Shown: positions 8,131 to 16,639 of the stretch, in pieces
Position numbering within the stretch: position 1 is the stretch's first letter
Layout: the number at the start of each line of letters is the position of its first letter
Assembly (NCBI GenBank): GCA_048213135.1
Contig: PS015765.1
Span: 1 to 23,265, forward strand
Source: Reclinomonas americana ATCC 50394
Taxonomy: Eukaryota; Jakobida; Jakobea; Jakobida
Reading direction: 5' to 3'
Length of the DNA stretch: 23,265 nucleotides
The notes under the pieces: model-generated
Database searches by the model: none
Told to the model about the DNA's origin: nothing
Seen by the model: only the letters and a program-made list of their open reading frames with translations
Translations under genes and position numbers: made by a program

Positions 8131-8175
8131 GTGACTCACATGGCAATTGTGGAACTTCGCCCCCGATGAGCCTGC

Positions 8176-9364
8176 TCAAATTTGGTCGATGCCCGGCAGA
8201 TCCGCGATCGGTACATAGACGGCGCCGTCCATGATGCGGCGGGCCGTACGGACGAAGCCAAGTGCTTCGAACCGAACACCTTCGAGCCCGTTTGAAGGTC
8301 GCGTCCGAACGGTGATGTGCATGGAACCGGATGGGTGGCCAATCCTGAGCGTCTCCGAACCCGCATCCCGCGAACCCAATGCTTCGTTGGCGATTGTATC
8401 GGGAATCTGGGTCGCCGCAGCAATGCACATGGAGCCTGTACCGGCCATTGCCTCATGGCAATGATTCATGAAGATCATCCGGACCCTGATGTCTACATCC
8501 GCTGCAACGATGGTCTTGCCGTCGCTGCCAACGTAATCGGTCGGAGCCGCGACGATCATCACGAACGGCAGCAGAGGACTATCGTCGTCAATCTTGCGCC
8601 AATCCCGAGTATAGCCCATGAGAACGCCCGCCTTCCCCCGGATCTCGCGCAACAGAGCGATCAGCTTTGCATCACCGTCGATAGCTGCCGGAAGTTCGCT
8701 GCCGCTCATGCCAATGTCGCCGGCGCGCACGAAGATCGCGGGATTGGCGACATCGCAGATCGTGCCTTCCAGCAAGCGACCGTCCTCCAGGACGATTGTG
8801 TCGACCCGGTTGCCAGTCGGCAGGATCGAGCCGCTCTTAGCCCCAGTCGTTTCGAGATAGTCCAGAAAGACCGCCGAGCCGGTACCGTTGACGCCGGGAA
8901 TGGCCGTATCTCCCGCAACCCTTGCCTTTCCGTTTCGCAATGCCACACGCGAAAGGAGAATTTTTCCAGTATTAGTATTGTGAATGCGAATCGTCGCAAC
9001 CTCACCCTCGGCTTTTACCAGGCCTTCTTCGATCGCGTACGGCGCCACCGCAGCAGATATATTTCCGCAATTCCCCTTATAATCGACAACACTACGATTT
9101 ATCTCGACCTGTACAAAGGTGTAGTCGACGTCGGCTTCTGGAATGCTCGGCGCGCCGATGATTGCGATCTTCGACGTCAATAGGTTACTTCCGCCGAGGC
9201 CATCGATCTGCATGGGATGGGGTGTTCCCATCATCCTTTTGAGAAAGGCGTCTCTCAAAGGACCGGGTGCAGGAATGTCGGTTTCACGGAAAAATACCTT
9301 TGCTGGTGCCTCCGCGCATGATGGTGCATGGAACGGCGATTTGTTCATCTTTGACGTCGAGCAT
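8176..9364 (-). pseudogene. PrpF/GalD-family tautomerase/isomerase with N-terminal frameshift
   Basis: The main frame (8176-9348) encodes the two-domain PrpF family (diaminopimelate-epimerase fold): VDYKGNCGNISAAVAPYAIEEGLV with the active-site Cys, PTGNRVDTI, and the second-domain HCHEAMAGTGSMCIAAATQI. Its first residues are atypical, but another frame just upstream encodes VPCTIMRGGTSKG, the family's N-terminal signature, with an ATG at 9364 preceded by AAGGG. The two frames meet at about 9288-9297, next to a run of five A on the plus strand, so one indel separates the true start from the rest. Members isomerise 2-methylaconitate or 4-oxalomesaconate, or related unsaturated di- and tricarboxylates. 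The substrate here is unknown, but the catabolic setting fits. Confidence 0.85.
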
Positions 9365-9578
9365 TGCTACGACCCTTGATCCGCGATCTGCCTGTCAAGA
9401 AAAAGTGAACTGCGAGCTTCACCGACGAGTTTTATTCTTGCCGATCGAGGCGTCTGCGAGCCGGGCTTTCCCGCTCGCTGCGCCGAACGCACAATGCTCG
9501 CATAGCCACTCTCCCACACTCCGCCGCCGCCCCTTTCAGAGGGCTTCGCATTCGAAAACCGAATTCCGCAGTGAGCGA

Positions 9579-9608
9579 TTGGAAACTCATCCGCGCAAGT
9601 TATATAAT
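9579..9608 (+). promoter_or_regulatory. Candidate sigma70 promoter for the fused hydratase/dehydrogenase gene
   Basis: TTGGAA (9579-9584), an 18-base spacer and a perfect TATAAT (9603-9608). Transcription would start near 9615, leaving a leader of about 90 bases before the ATG at 9703. Confidence 0.55.
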
Positions 9609-9615
9609 GAAACTT

Positions 9616-9637
9616 GGTCCGTCTAGTGAGACGGGCC
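9616..9637. promoter_or_regulatory. Inverted repeat at the predicted transcription start, candidate repressor operator
   Basis: CCGTCT-AGTG-AGACGG is perfectly symmetric, and with one G-T pair the arms extend to nine bases (GGTCCGTCT / AGACGGGCC). It begins just downstream of TATAAT, a usual place for a TetR-family operator. It could alternatively be a leader hairpin. Confidence 0.5.
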
Positions 9638-9644
9638 GCCGAAT

Positions 9645-9656
9645 CCGTTATAACGG
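9645..9656. promoter_or_regulatory. Perfect 12-base palindrome CCGTTATAACGG in the leader
   Basis: Self-complementary and only 7 bases after the preceding repeat; possibly a second operator. No regulator gene is adjacent in the window. Confidence 0.4.
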
Positions 9657-9702
9657 CATTCACAGATCAAGGCAGGCAACAAGCGAACCCGCGAAAGAAG
9701 CA

Positions 9703-11691
9703 ATGGCGAAACGAGCAGCTGTTCATATCGAGCGAAGGCACGGCATCGCCTTCCTCATCATCGACAATCCGCCTGTGAACGCCCTTTCGCTCGACCTGCG
9801 CCGAGCCCTGATCGAAAGCATGTCGGCCCTGTCGTTCGATGCTGCCATGAAGGCGATCGTCCTGGTTGGCGGCAACGGAACCTTCGTCTCGGGATCTGAC
9901 CTGCGGGAGTTCGACAGGCCGCCAGCCGAGCCGACCTTGCCCGACGTGATAGCATCGATTGAGGACTGTCCGAAGCCGGTGATCGCCGCGATCGACGGGG
10001 CTGCGCTGGGCGGAGGCTACGAACTCGCACTCGCTTGTGACTTCCGCATCGCCGTGGCCGAAGCTGTGATCGGCCTGCCCGAGGGAATGTTCGGGATCAT
10101 CCCCGGTGCAGGCGGCACGGTGCGCGCGGCGCGCCTGACGGACGCGGCCACCGTGCTTGAGATCGTTTCGTCATGTCGGCGCGTCAAGGCGCCGGAGGCG
10201 CAGCAGCTTGGCCTGATCGACCAAATTGTCGGCAATCTCCGTTCGGAAACGGAGAACTTTGCCAAAGCGCTGGGCCCTTGCAAGCGCAGGCTGAGGGATA
10301 TGCCGGCCAAATTCGTCGATCCCGCCGCCTTCGAACAAGCAGCGGAAGGAGCGCTAAGACGCGGCCGTGGCCGGCCTCATGCGCATGAGCAGGTAGCCGC
10401 GCTGAAACGCGCCCTCAGCCGGCCGTTCGACGAAGTGCTGGACGAGGACCGGGCTGTTTTCCAGCGCCTGCGGCAATCGGACGAGTCGGCGGCGCTCCGC
10501 CACCTGTTCTTTGCCGAGCGCGCGGCTGCTCGCATCGAGGGGCTCGCAGGGGTGAAGCCGCGGCCCATCGCAAGCATCGGCATCGTCGGTGCCGGCACCA
10601 TGGGTGCCAGCATCGCAGCCGCCTTCCTAGCCGCTGGCATGCCGATAACGCTGGCGGATTTCAAACCCGGAGCGCTGGACGCAGCGCGAGTGCGGATAGA
10701 CTGCTTTCTCGCCAGAGCGGCTAAGCCGGCTGCGCTCGCCACGACGACCGAGCTCGCCGATCTCGCCGGCTGTGATCTCGTGCTCGAGGCGGTCTTCGAG
10801 GATATGGACGTCAAGCGGGATCTGCTGCGCAGGCTCGACCAGTTGTTGCCTGCGGAGACGATCATCGCCTCCAATACCTCCTATCTCGATCTCGACGTCA
10901 TCGCCGCGGTCATGTCGCGGCCGGACCGCGTCGTGGGCCTTCATTTCTTTGCGCCGGCCCATGTCATGAAGCTGCTGGAGGTCGTCCGCGGAGCGAACAC
11001 AGCGCCGGAAGTGCTGGCGACGGCTCTGAAGCTCGGCCGCATGCTCGGCAAGGTCGCCGTCGGTTCCCGCGTCGGCGAGGGCTTCATCGGTAACCGCATC
11101 TATAGCGCCTACCGGAGCCAGTGCGAAACGATGCTGCTGGACGGAGCCCTGCCCGAGGAGATCGACGCCGCGATCGAAGCGCTTGGTTTCGCCATGGGTC
11201 CTTTCTCGGTCTCCGATCTATCCGGGCTCGACATCGCTTGGGCCCATCGAAACCGCAAGCAGGCCGAAACTGGCGACAGGAGCGATCTGCCCGTACTCGA
11301 ATGGCTGGTCGAGGCCGGCCGCCTCGGCCGCAAGTCTGGCTCCGGCTGGTATCGCTACGAGAACGGCCAAAAGCTCGTCGATCCGGCCTTGGCCATCCTC
11401 ATCGGGAAGGCGCGTGCCGAGCGGCAGGTGACGGCACGTTCGTTGTCTCGCAAGGAAATTCAGGATCGGGCCATGGCCGCGATCGTCAACGAGGCGCTTC
11501 TCGTCCTAGAGGATGGCATCGCGGCACGCGCCTCCGACGTCGATCTCGTGCTCGTCCTCGGCTACGGCTTTCCCCGGCATTTGGGCGGGCCTCTACGCTG
11601 GGCCCGCATGCACACTCGCGCCGAGCTGGAAGCGAATCTCGACCGGGTCGCAGGCGGGCGAAGACGCGGCGACCTGACTCGCCTCGACTGA
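9703..11691 (+). CDS. Fused enoyl-CoA hydratase/3-hydroxyacyl-CoA dehydrogenase (FadB/FadJ-like)
   Basis: 662 residues. The start at 9703 is chosen because GAAAGAAG precedes it and homology-like sequence begins there; an upstream in-frame GTG at 9571 would add 44 unlikely residues overlapping the promoter. Residues 1-190 are a crotonase domain with oxyanion-hole segments (FVSGSDLREF, DGAALGGGYELAL) and both catalytic glutamates (Glu107 in GGYELA, Glu127 in LPEGMFG). From about residue 291 comes a Rossmann NAD site (IGIVGAGTMGASIA), the catalytic His414 in GLHFFAPAHVMKLLEV, then two C-terminal dehydrogenase domains (VGEGFIGNRI; GYGFPRHLGGPL). It catalyses hydration of enoyl-CoA and oxidation of 3-hydroxyacyl-CoA in beta-oxidation. 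The frame is intact, unlike several upstream genes. Confidence 0.93.
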   Translation: MAKRAAVHIERRHGIAFLIIDNPPVNALSLDLRRALIESMSALSFDAAMKAIVLVGGNGTFVSGSDLREFDRPPAEPTLPDVIASIEDCPKPVIAAIDGAALGGGYELALACDFRIAVAEAVIGLPEGMFGIIPGAGGTVRAARLTDAATVLEIVSSCRRVKAPEAQQLGLIDQIVGNLRSETENFAKALGPCKRRLRDMPAKFVDPAAFEQAAEGALRRGRGRPHAHEQVAALKRALSRPFDEVLDEDRAVFQRLRQSDESAALRHLFFAERAAARIEGLAGVKPRPIASIGIVGAGTMGASIAAAFLAAGMPITLADFKPGALDAARVRIDCFLARAAKPAALATTTELADLAGCDLVLEAVFEDMDVKRDLLRRLDQLLPAETIIASNTSYLDLDVIAAVMSRPDRVVGLHFFAPAHVMKLLEVVRGANTAPEVLATALKLGRMLGKVAVGSRVGEGFIGNRIYSAYRSQCETMLLDGALPEEIDAAIEALGFAMGPFSVSDLSGLDIAWAHRNRKQAETGDRSDLPVLEWLVEAGRLGRKSGSGWYRYENGQKLVDPALAILIGKARAERQVTARSLSRKEIQDRAMAAIVNEALLVLEDGIAARASDVDLVLVLGYGFPRHLGGPLRWARMHTRAELEANLDRVAGGRRRGDLTRLD

Positions 11692-11945
11692 CGCAACCGG
11701 CAACCAGCGGAACCGCTCCGGCTCCTCGCTATGGTCAGGCCCCGATCAATGTCGGGCTTGAGACGATACGGTATGGAGCCTGGAAGCCGAGCGTCCCGAA
11801 GCGGACGAGGTCCAAAGCCAGGCGTTCAACCGCATCGTTGTCTGTGGTGGCGTCATGTCGCGCAGGCTGGCTGCTGGACGCATCGGCATGCATGGCGAAG
11901 CATTTAGATGGCCTAAAGGAGATGGCGCCCATTTCCCGCATGCCG
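11692..11945. other. Junction between catabolic cluster and accessory island (254 bases)
   Basis: Contains no gene I can support. A minus-strand reading of 68 codons (11735-11941) has no recognisable domain. A weak stem CCCGA-N6-TCGGG (11741-11756) might end either converging transcript. I found no tRNA, integrase or obvious direct repeat here. Confidence 0.5.
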
Positions 11946-14249
11946 CTACGCGATCGAGGCCATCATCCCGTCGTAGTGCGCGGGCGCGAGCTCCTTGATC
12001 ATTTCCAGAAGATAGGCTGCATTTTTCTGGCTCTCCTGAACGAGCCCCGGTTCAAAGCCTTGGCCGGTCCGGTGCGACAAGTCGTTCGAGAATTTGTAGA
12101 TCGCAGACTTCTTGGCCTCATCAAAGGTGACGGAGTTGAGCTTCGCATGCAGCTTTTCGGGTGCGGGTGCCTGAAAGTCGAGGAAGGTCTCAAGCACCTT
12201 TCGAACCACATTGGGGATGTGATAGCAGCCGGCGATCGTGCCGTCGTTTTGGAAGCGCGCGAGAACCTTGAACAGGAAGTGGTACTCCGTCGGGTGATCG
12301 ATCAGCGCTTTGTCCAACGCGCCGATGGTCGACGTGCGGCTGTCGGCGTCCGTGCGGCAAACCAGCATATAGAACGCGTTCTTGCGCTCGGCTCTTGGCA
12401 AGGTCTGGAGCCAATTTAGGAGCAACCGGAGAAAGCTGAAGTTATGCGTGAGGATGAAAACCTGCTTCGCGCCTTTAACGGCAGCCTTCAGGAAGCCGAA
12501 CGCCTGGTAGACCGAGCTTGCGTCTAGGCTGGATACCGGATCGTCGATGACGACAATGCCATCGGCTAGGTCGAAATCTTGATCCTCCAGCTGCACGATG
12601 AAGTAGATGAACGCGATCGCAGTTCGCTCTCCTTCGCTCAGTCGCTTGGCAACCCTGCCGTTCCGTAGGACTCGATAGCCCTCGTCGCTTGAGTTGAAGA
12701 CCAACTCGCTGCGGCCAAGGAAAGCGTGAAGCAGCTTCGTCAGCCGCTCGCCGGCCTTATGCGCATTCGAGATCTGGGCGCGCTTCTCTGCTGTAGAGGT
12801 CTGGAGTGCCTCTAGGCTCGGCTTCCCCTCGGCCGGCGACCCCTCGGTTGCGAGCGTGATCTGATCCTGCTTGTCGCGGATCTTCTGATCATAATCCGCG
12901 ACGTCGGCCTTGATGCTGGTCAGGTAGTGCTGCTCGATCTCGGCCCGTGCCTTGTCGCTTGCCTGCCCAAGCCCCGCCGTCTTTTCATTCTGATCCTTGA
13001 TTACGGCCGCGAGCGCCGCATGGGCTTCCGCGACTGCCGATAGGTCGACCTCCAGGTCGAAAGAAAGGGCCTCCGTCCTGGCGGCTAGCTTGGCGGCTAG
13101 GCGCTCCAGGACCGCTTGCACCTGCCGGTCAGCTTCCTGCTTGGCCGCTTGCCAAGCCGCAACCGCAGCGTCGTAGCGGTCCCGCAAGTCGCTGTAGAGC
13201 GCGAGCCGATCGGGAAGCACTACGGCATTGAGTGGCGCCATGAGGGCACCGATTGACGCCGCGCACGCTTCGATTGCCGACTTGAGTGCCTGGTCTTCGG
13301 TGCTGAAGTGAGCCTCAAGTCGGCTCCATCGCTCCGTCGGAACCGGTTGGCCGCAGAATTCGCAGTCGGTACTGCCATGTTGTCTGTGGAGCGCGTGCCC
13401 TTGTTCGACCCACGAGGCGATGTCGGGATGATCTCGCAGGCGCTGGATTGCATCCGAGATCGCCGACCGACTGCAAAGACTCGATGCTTCCTGCAGCAGG
13501 GAACTGACTGCGACCGTCATTGGAACGGCGCTGTCCCCGACCGTGACCTGTAGCTCGCTTGGGGAGGCGACATCGTCCATAGGCTCCTGCCGGAGCGTCG
13601 CGCGGCGGAGTTCGAGGTCCGCCGCAGAGAGCGTCAAGTCGGCCGTTAGCTTTACGAATGCGGCCTCGGCGTTGTTCTTTCGATAATTGCGAACCGTGCT
13701 GCCACTGGTAGCCTCGCTGATCGTCTTCGCTATCGCGGTGAAGACCTTGCCGCGGCTCGTCTCCAAGGTGCTGATCGCGTCCTTCGCGGCGTTGATCAGC
13801 TGCGTTCGACTGGAAATTTCGGCCTGTTCGATCACCAGCTCGTCAGCGATCGCCTTGTTTTCCTCGCCGACGACCAGGATCGGCTTGAGCGCGCCATCGA
13901 TGGGTCCAATGTTGAGCTGGACGTAGTCGGCATTGAAGACGCGGACCCTTCGGTGTGCCGCCCGACCATGAACGATGTCGCCGGATTCGCTCTCGATTCT
14001 GTATTCGAGCGTCGGATAGTCGTCGTGCGCGCCGACCCCCAAGCATTCGAATAGGCGGGAGAGCGTCGTCTTCCCCGAGCCGTTGTCTCCATAGATGAGA
14101 TTGTATCGCTCGAATTTCGGAAGCTGTGCGCCCCAGGTGTAGTCCGCAAATACGCCCAGATTTTTCAATCTGCCGACTTTAGTGAGCATCGATCCCCCCG
14201 ATCCGACAGCCTCTTCGAGCCGTTGCCTGATCAGATTGGCAGATGTCAT
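11946..14249 (-). CDS. RloC/PrrC-like AAA ATPase with zinc hook, candidate anticodon nuclease
   Basis: 767 residues from the ATG at 14249. Other possible starts are the ATG at 14189 (better GGGGGA spacing) and a GTG near 14318. Walker A is GDNGSGKT (54-61), inside the family-typical LIYGDNGSGKTTLSRLFECL. Long charged helices flank CEFCGQ (Cys296/Cys299), a zinc-hook-like CxxC. ABC signature LSEGE is near 537-541, Walker B VVIDDPVSSLD has Asp569/Asp570, and ILTHNFSF gives the H-loop. The C-terminus has VVRKVLETF and NDLSHR: Arg683, Glu687 and His726 match the order and rough spacing of the PrrC/RloC anticodon-nuclease triad. Such enzymes cleave tRNA after phage or DNA damage sensing. It lies 109 bases after the exonuclease gene. 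A non-nuclease SMC-like ATPase is the alternative. Confidence 0.82.
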   Translation of the reverse strand: MTSANLIRQRLEEAVGSGGSMLTKVGRLKNLGVFADYTWGAQLPKFERYNLIYGDNGSGKTTLSRLFECLGVGAHDDYPTLEYRIESESGDIVHGRAAHRRVRVFNADYVQLNIGPIDGALKPILVVGEENKAIADELVIEQAEISSRTQLINAAKDAISTLETSRGKVFTAIAKTISEATSGSTVRNYRKNNAEAAFVKLTADLTLSAADLELRRATLRQEPMDDVASPSELQVTVGDSAVPMTVAVSSLLQEASSLCSRSAISDAIQRLRDHPDIASWVEQGHALHRQHGSTDCEFCGQPVPTERWSRLEAHFSTEDQALKSAIEACAASIGALMAPLNAVVLPDRLALYSDLRDRYDAAVAAWQAAKQEADRQVQAVLERLAAKLAARTEALSFDLEVDLSAVAEAHAALAAVIKDQNEKTAGLGQASDKARAEIEQHYLTSIKADVADYDQKIRDKQDQITLATEGSPAEGKPSLEALQTSTAEKRAQISNAHKAGERLTKLLHAFLGRSELVFNSSDEGYRVLRNGRVAKRLSEGERTAIAFIYFIVQLEDQDFDLADGIVVIDDPVSSLDASSVYQAFGFLKAAVKGAKQVFILTHNFSFLRLLLNWLQTLPRAERKNAFYMLVCRTDADSRTSTIGALDKALIDHPTEYHFLFKVLARFQNDGTIAGCYHIPNVVRKVLETFLDFQAPAPEKLHAKLNSVTFDEAKKSAIYKFSNDLSHRTGQGFEPGLVQESQKNAAYLLEMIKELAPAHYDGMMASIA

Positions 14250-14358
14250 ATCAGCGTGCCAGCGCTCTATCGTCTGTTGGGGCGGACGCGAGTCATGGGG
14301 AGAGGTTACAGGAGGACCTGCCGCATGCACATTTACCTCGACATCGAGACCAAGCGCC

Positions 14359-15750
14359 TCAGGCGGCCGCGACGAGTTGCGACTGAAGATAGTCGCGGTA
14401 GCTCGCCAGGGACGGGCTGACGATCTGGATCTCGGCCACCAGGGCGTCGAATTCCTGAAGCGTGGCGGCGTAGGTTCGGCCCGGTGCGTCGGGCTCATTT
14501 CCCCGCAAGCGCCCCCAGATCGCCTGGTCGATCTGTCCGCGAATGTCGGGGTCGAGTAGATCAGGCCGCTCGAAATAGATCATACGCCGGGCCAGCTTCT
14601 TCAGCCGCGGGTCTTGGAAGCGATCGATCAGCGCCGGCCGATCCTGCCAGGCGGCGGCATGGAATCGCCGGCACAAATCCTCGTCCCAGTCTTGGATGAA
14701 GCCCTCGTAGATCTGGAACTCGACGTATTTTGACTTCGGCCAGACCCTCTCGGAGGCTATGGCTGCAGTGACCAGGCGCTGAACAAAAGCCGTGTCTCCG
14801 CCCACATCGGCGGCCCTCGTCTCCAGATCAGCCTCGGTGAAGTCGCCGAGCAGGGCGTGATCAATCTCCCAAAGCTCGGCGAGGATCGGCGAGCCATTGG
14901 CCTTCATGCGCAATACCGGCCCATCGGGCTTTCCGACCTCGATCATCAACTCCGCCGACGACATCCGCCGAAGCGCGGCGAGGTCCGCCGTCAGGTCCAG
15001 GCAGTAGCGAACGTTCTTGTCGGTGGGCTTGAAGCCGATCGCTGTTACCGGGTGAATGTCCTGGACGCCCCTCTTGAACTCGAACACCGCGAACGCATTA
15101 CGTTCGGCGATAAAGCTCAGAACCTCGGCCTTATTTGAGAACCGCATGAAGCTCGACCACAGGATTGGCGCTTCAGCAGCGATCAGCCGGCAAAGCGCCA
15201 GAGTAGTCGCGACGTCGGCAGACGCGGTGTGCGATTGACCGGGATGGATTCCGTTGGCCTGGGCGAGGTCGGCTAGGCGGAACACACGCCGGCCGTCCGG
15301 ACCTCGGATAGTCTTGAGAACGTCGGGCTGCAAGGTCCCAACCACCCGCGCCAGCTTGATAAGGTCGCCGCGCGAATTGCCATCCCTGTTTGTGACGTAG
15401 ATCGGCGCCCGCAGGGACTCGTAGAAGGCTTGGCGCAGGACCTCTTCGTCATAGCTGATTGAGTTGAACCCTATGAACATCGACGGGGTCCAACGCTTCA
15501 TCGTATCGTAGATGCCGCCCAGCATGGCGTCGTAGGACGGCCGCAATGGGTCGATCAGGTTCGCGTAGTGGTGGCCCGTGACATGCAGGGCGCCGGGTGA
15601 GGGCAGGATGTGGGGGCGTAGGCGCCCCTCGAATTCGACCTGCTCCTGCACCTCAAGGCTCGCGTCGGTGTGGACCGCGGCGAACTGCAGAATCTGGTCG
15701 AACCGTTTGTTGAGGCCCGTGGTCTCGAGGTCATAGATCACGAAGCCCAT
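14359..15750 (-). CDS. Exonuclease I (SbcB)-like DEDDh 3'-5' exonuclease
   Basis: 463 residues, near the 475 of E. coli ExoI. The N-terminal DnaQ-fold domain has all five metal/catalytic residues: Asp7 and Glu9 in IYDLETTGL, Asp101 in FNSISYDEEVLRQAFY, and His174/Asp179 in HTASADVATTLAL. Spacings match E. coli ExoI (D15, E17, D108, H181, D186, from memory). The rest corresponds to the SH3-like and helical ExoI C-terminal part (YEGFIQDWDEDLCRRFHAA; DPRLKKLARRMIYFERP). ExoI degrades single-stranded DNA from the 3' end. Its position between an XRE/ImmA pair and an RloC-like gene, 12 bases after ImmA, suggests a defence role rather than housekeeping repair. Confidence 0.88.
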   Translation of the reverse strand: MGFVIYDLETTGLNKRFDQILQFAAVHTDASLEVQEQVEFEGRLRPHILPSPGALHVTGHHYANLIDPLRPSYDAMLGGIYDTMKRWTPSMFIGFNSISYDEEVLRQAFYESLRAPIYVTNRDGNSRGDLIKLARVVGTLQPDVLKTIRGPDGRRVFRLADLAQANGIHPGQSHTASADVATTLALCRLIAAEAPILWSSFMRFSNKAEVLSFIAERNAFAVFEFKRGVQDIHPVTAIGFKPTDKNVRYCLDLTADLAALRRMSSAELMIEVGKPDGPVLRMKANGSPILAELWEIDHALLGDFTEADLETRAADVGGDTAFVQRLVTAAIASERVWPKSKYVEFQIYEGFIQDWDEDLCRRFHAAAWQDRPALIDRFQDPRLKKLARRMIYFERPDLLDPDIRGQIDQAIWGRLRGNEPDAPGRTYAATLQEFDALVAEIQIVSPSLASYRDYLQSQLVAAA

Positions 15751-15762
15751 CGACGCGCCCGC

Positions 15763-16275
15763 CTATGACCGTTGGATCCGATAGACCAGGGCGCTGGCGC
15801 TGACGTTGAAACGCTTCGCTAGGGCCTGCACCGCCTCGTCGTCCTCCAGGTCGAGGGTTCGCTCATCGAGCGCGGCAGCGAGCAAGGGTTCTGGGATCAA
15901 GAGTTCTGCGGCGAAGTTGTTCGCCTCGATCTCCCGGTCGTCTATGCCTTGGGACGCCAACGTGTCGCGACGGAGGATGCCTTTGTCGACATGAACGCCC
16001 TCCGCCTCCAGGACATGACGGTGGAGGATCACGTGGCCAAGTTCATGCGCCAAGGTGAACCGCTTGCGGGTCGGCGCATGAAGGGAGTTCACGCCGATCA
16101 TTGCCTGGCCGTTTTTGATAAAGGCCATGCCGGACAATTCGCCGTCGAACGGCGCGTATTGCACGATGGCGCCGGCCGCGCGGGCGATGCGGTCGAGAGG
16201 CACGGGCGCGGATTTGACCGCGTTGGCCTCAAAGAGCCGCAAGGCTTCCGCCCTGGCTTTCACCTTATCGGCCAT
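15763..16275 (-). CDS. ImmA/IrrE-family metallopeptidase
   Basis: 170 residues. The zinc site is FTLAHELGH (HExxH at 77-81) with the third ligand probably Glu117 in REIEANNFAAELLIPEP, the usual ImmA/IrrE arrangement. The ATG at 16275 is chosen since it lies 2 bases after the stop of the XRE gene and gives the common short N-terminal helix. In ICEBs1 and Deinococcus, such proteases cleave a partner XRE repressor upon damage signals and so induce the genes it controls. The partner here is the XRE gene immediately upstream. Confidence 0.9.
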   Translation of the reverse strand: MADKVKARAEALRLFEANAVKSAPVPLDRIARAAGAIVQYAPFDGELSGMAFIKNGQAMIGVNSLHAPTRKRFTLAHELGHVILHRHVLEAEGVHVDKGILRRDTLASQGIDDREIEANNFAAELLIPEPLLAAALDERTLDLEDDEAVQALAKRFNVSASALVYRIQRS

Positions 16276-16277
16276 GG

Positions 16278-16604
16278 TCAGCGCTTCCCGGCGATCTGAA
16301 CGAACCGCTGCACCGCGGCGTGCTGCTGGTCGCTGAGCTGGCTTCCGTGCGTAGTGATCGGCGCCTCGTCGTCGGCGAAGACGAACGTCTCTGGAATCAG
16401 ATCGAGAACAGATGGGCATTCGAGCGCGTTGGCTAGCCGAAAGACGTGGTGCATGAGGACTTTCTGACGGCCGGTTTCGATATTGGCCAGCGACGCGCGA
16501 GTCAGGCCGATCTGCGCGGCGATCTCTGCTTGGGTCTTGCCGAGCTTGCCGCGCACGCGCGCGACATTCCGGCCAAGCTGCCGGTAAACTTCCATGTCGT
16601 CCAT
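16278..16604 (-). CDS. XRE-family (Cro/C1-type HTH) transcriptional regulator, antitoxin-like
   Basis: 108 residues. The helix-turn-helix is TQAEIAAQIGLTRASLANIE (about 24-43), followed by a dimer segment (VFRLANALECPSVLDLIPE) and a charged tail. The ATG at 16604 has no Shine-Dalgarno, but lies about 6 bases after a -10-like CATTAT, so the message is probably leaderless; a second ATG at 16595 is possible. It is the first gene of the leftward operon XRE-ImmA-ExoI-RloC. It probably represses its own promoter, and perhaps the divergent ubiquitin-like operon, until cleaved by the ImmA-type protease. Confidence 0.88.
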   Translation of the reverse strand: MDDMEVYRQLGRNVARVRGKLGKTQAEIAAQIGLTRASLANIETGRQKVLMHHVFRLANALECPSVLDLIPETFVFADDEAPITTHGSQLSDQQHAAVQRFVQIAGKR

Positions 16605-16610
16605 AGGAAC

Positions 16611-16639
16611 ATAATGACAACCTCGTGAAGCGATGTCAA
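16611..16639 (-). promoter_or_regulatory. Promoter of the XRE-ImmA-ExoI-RloC operon (TTGACA-N17-CATTAT)
   Basis: Read on the minus strand: TTGACA (16639-16634), exactly 17 bases, then CATTAT (16616-16611). The start of transcription would fall at about 16604-16605, coinciding with the XRE ATG, which fits the missing ribosome binding site. Confidence 0.6.

Larger units (their letters stand above)
9365..9702. other. Divergent intergenic region between the PrpF-family and fused beta-oxidation genes (338 bases)
   Basis: No gene is supported here. It holds control signals listed separately: a sigma70-like promoter ending in TATAAT at 9603, an inverted repeat at 9616-9637 and a palindrome at 9645-9656. 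On the minus strand a perfect TTGACA (complement at 9393-9398) points toward the isomerase gene, but no -10 box is evident at a normal distance. Confidence 0.6.

Noticed and set aside
7354-8139. Reading frames that run through the 581 N bases
   Set aside because: They are artefacts of unknown bases; only etfB before the gap is supported.
11735-11941. A 68-codon minus-strand frame
   Set aside because: No domain, no ribosome site and no recognised relatives, so not called as a gene.
14250-14498. Start of the RloC-like protein at 14498
   Set aside because: It would overlap the exonuclease C-terminus by 140 bases and adds residues unlike the family; ATG 14249 or 14189 fits better.
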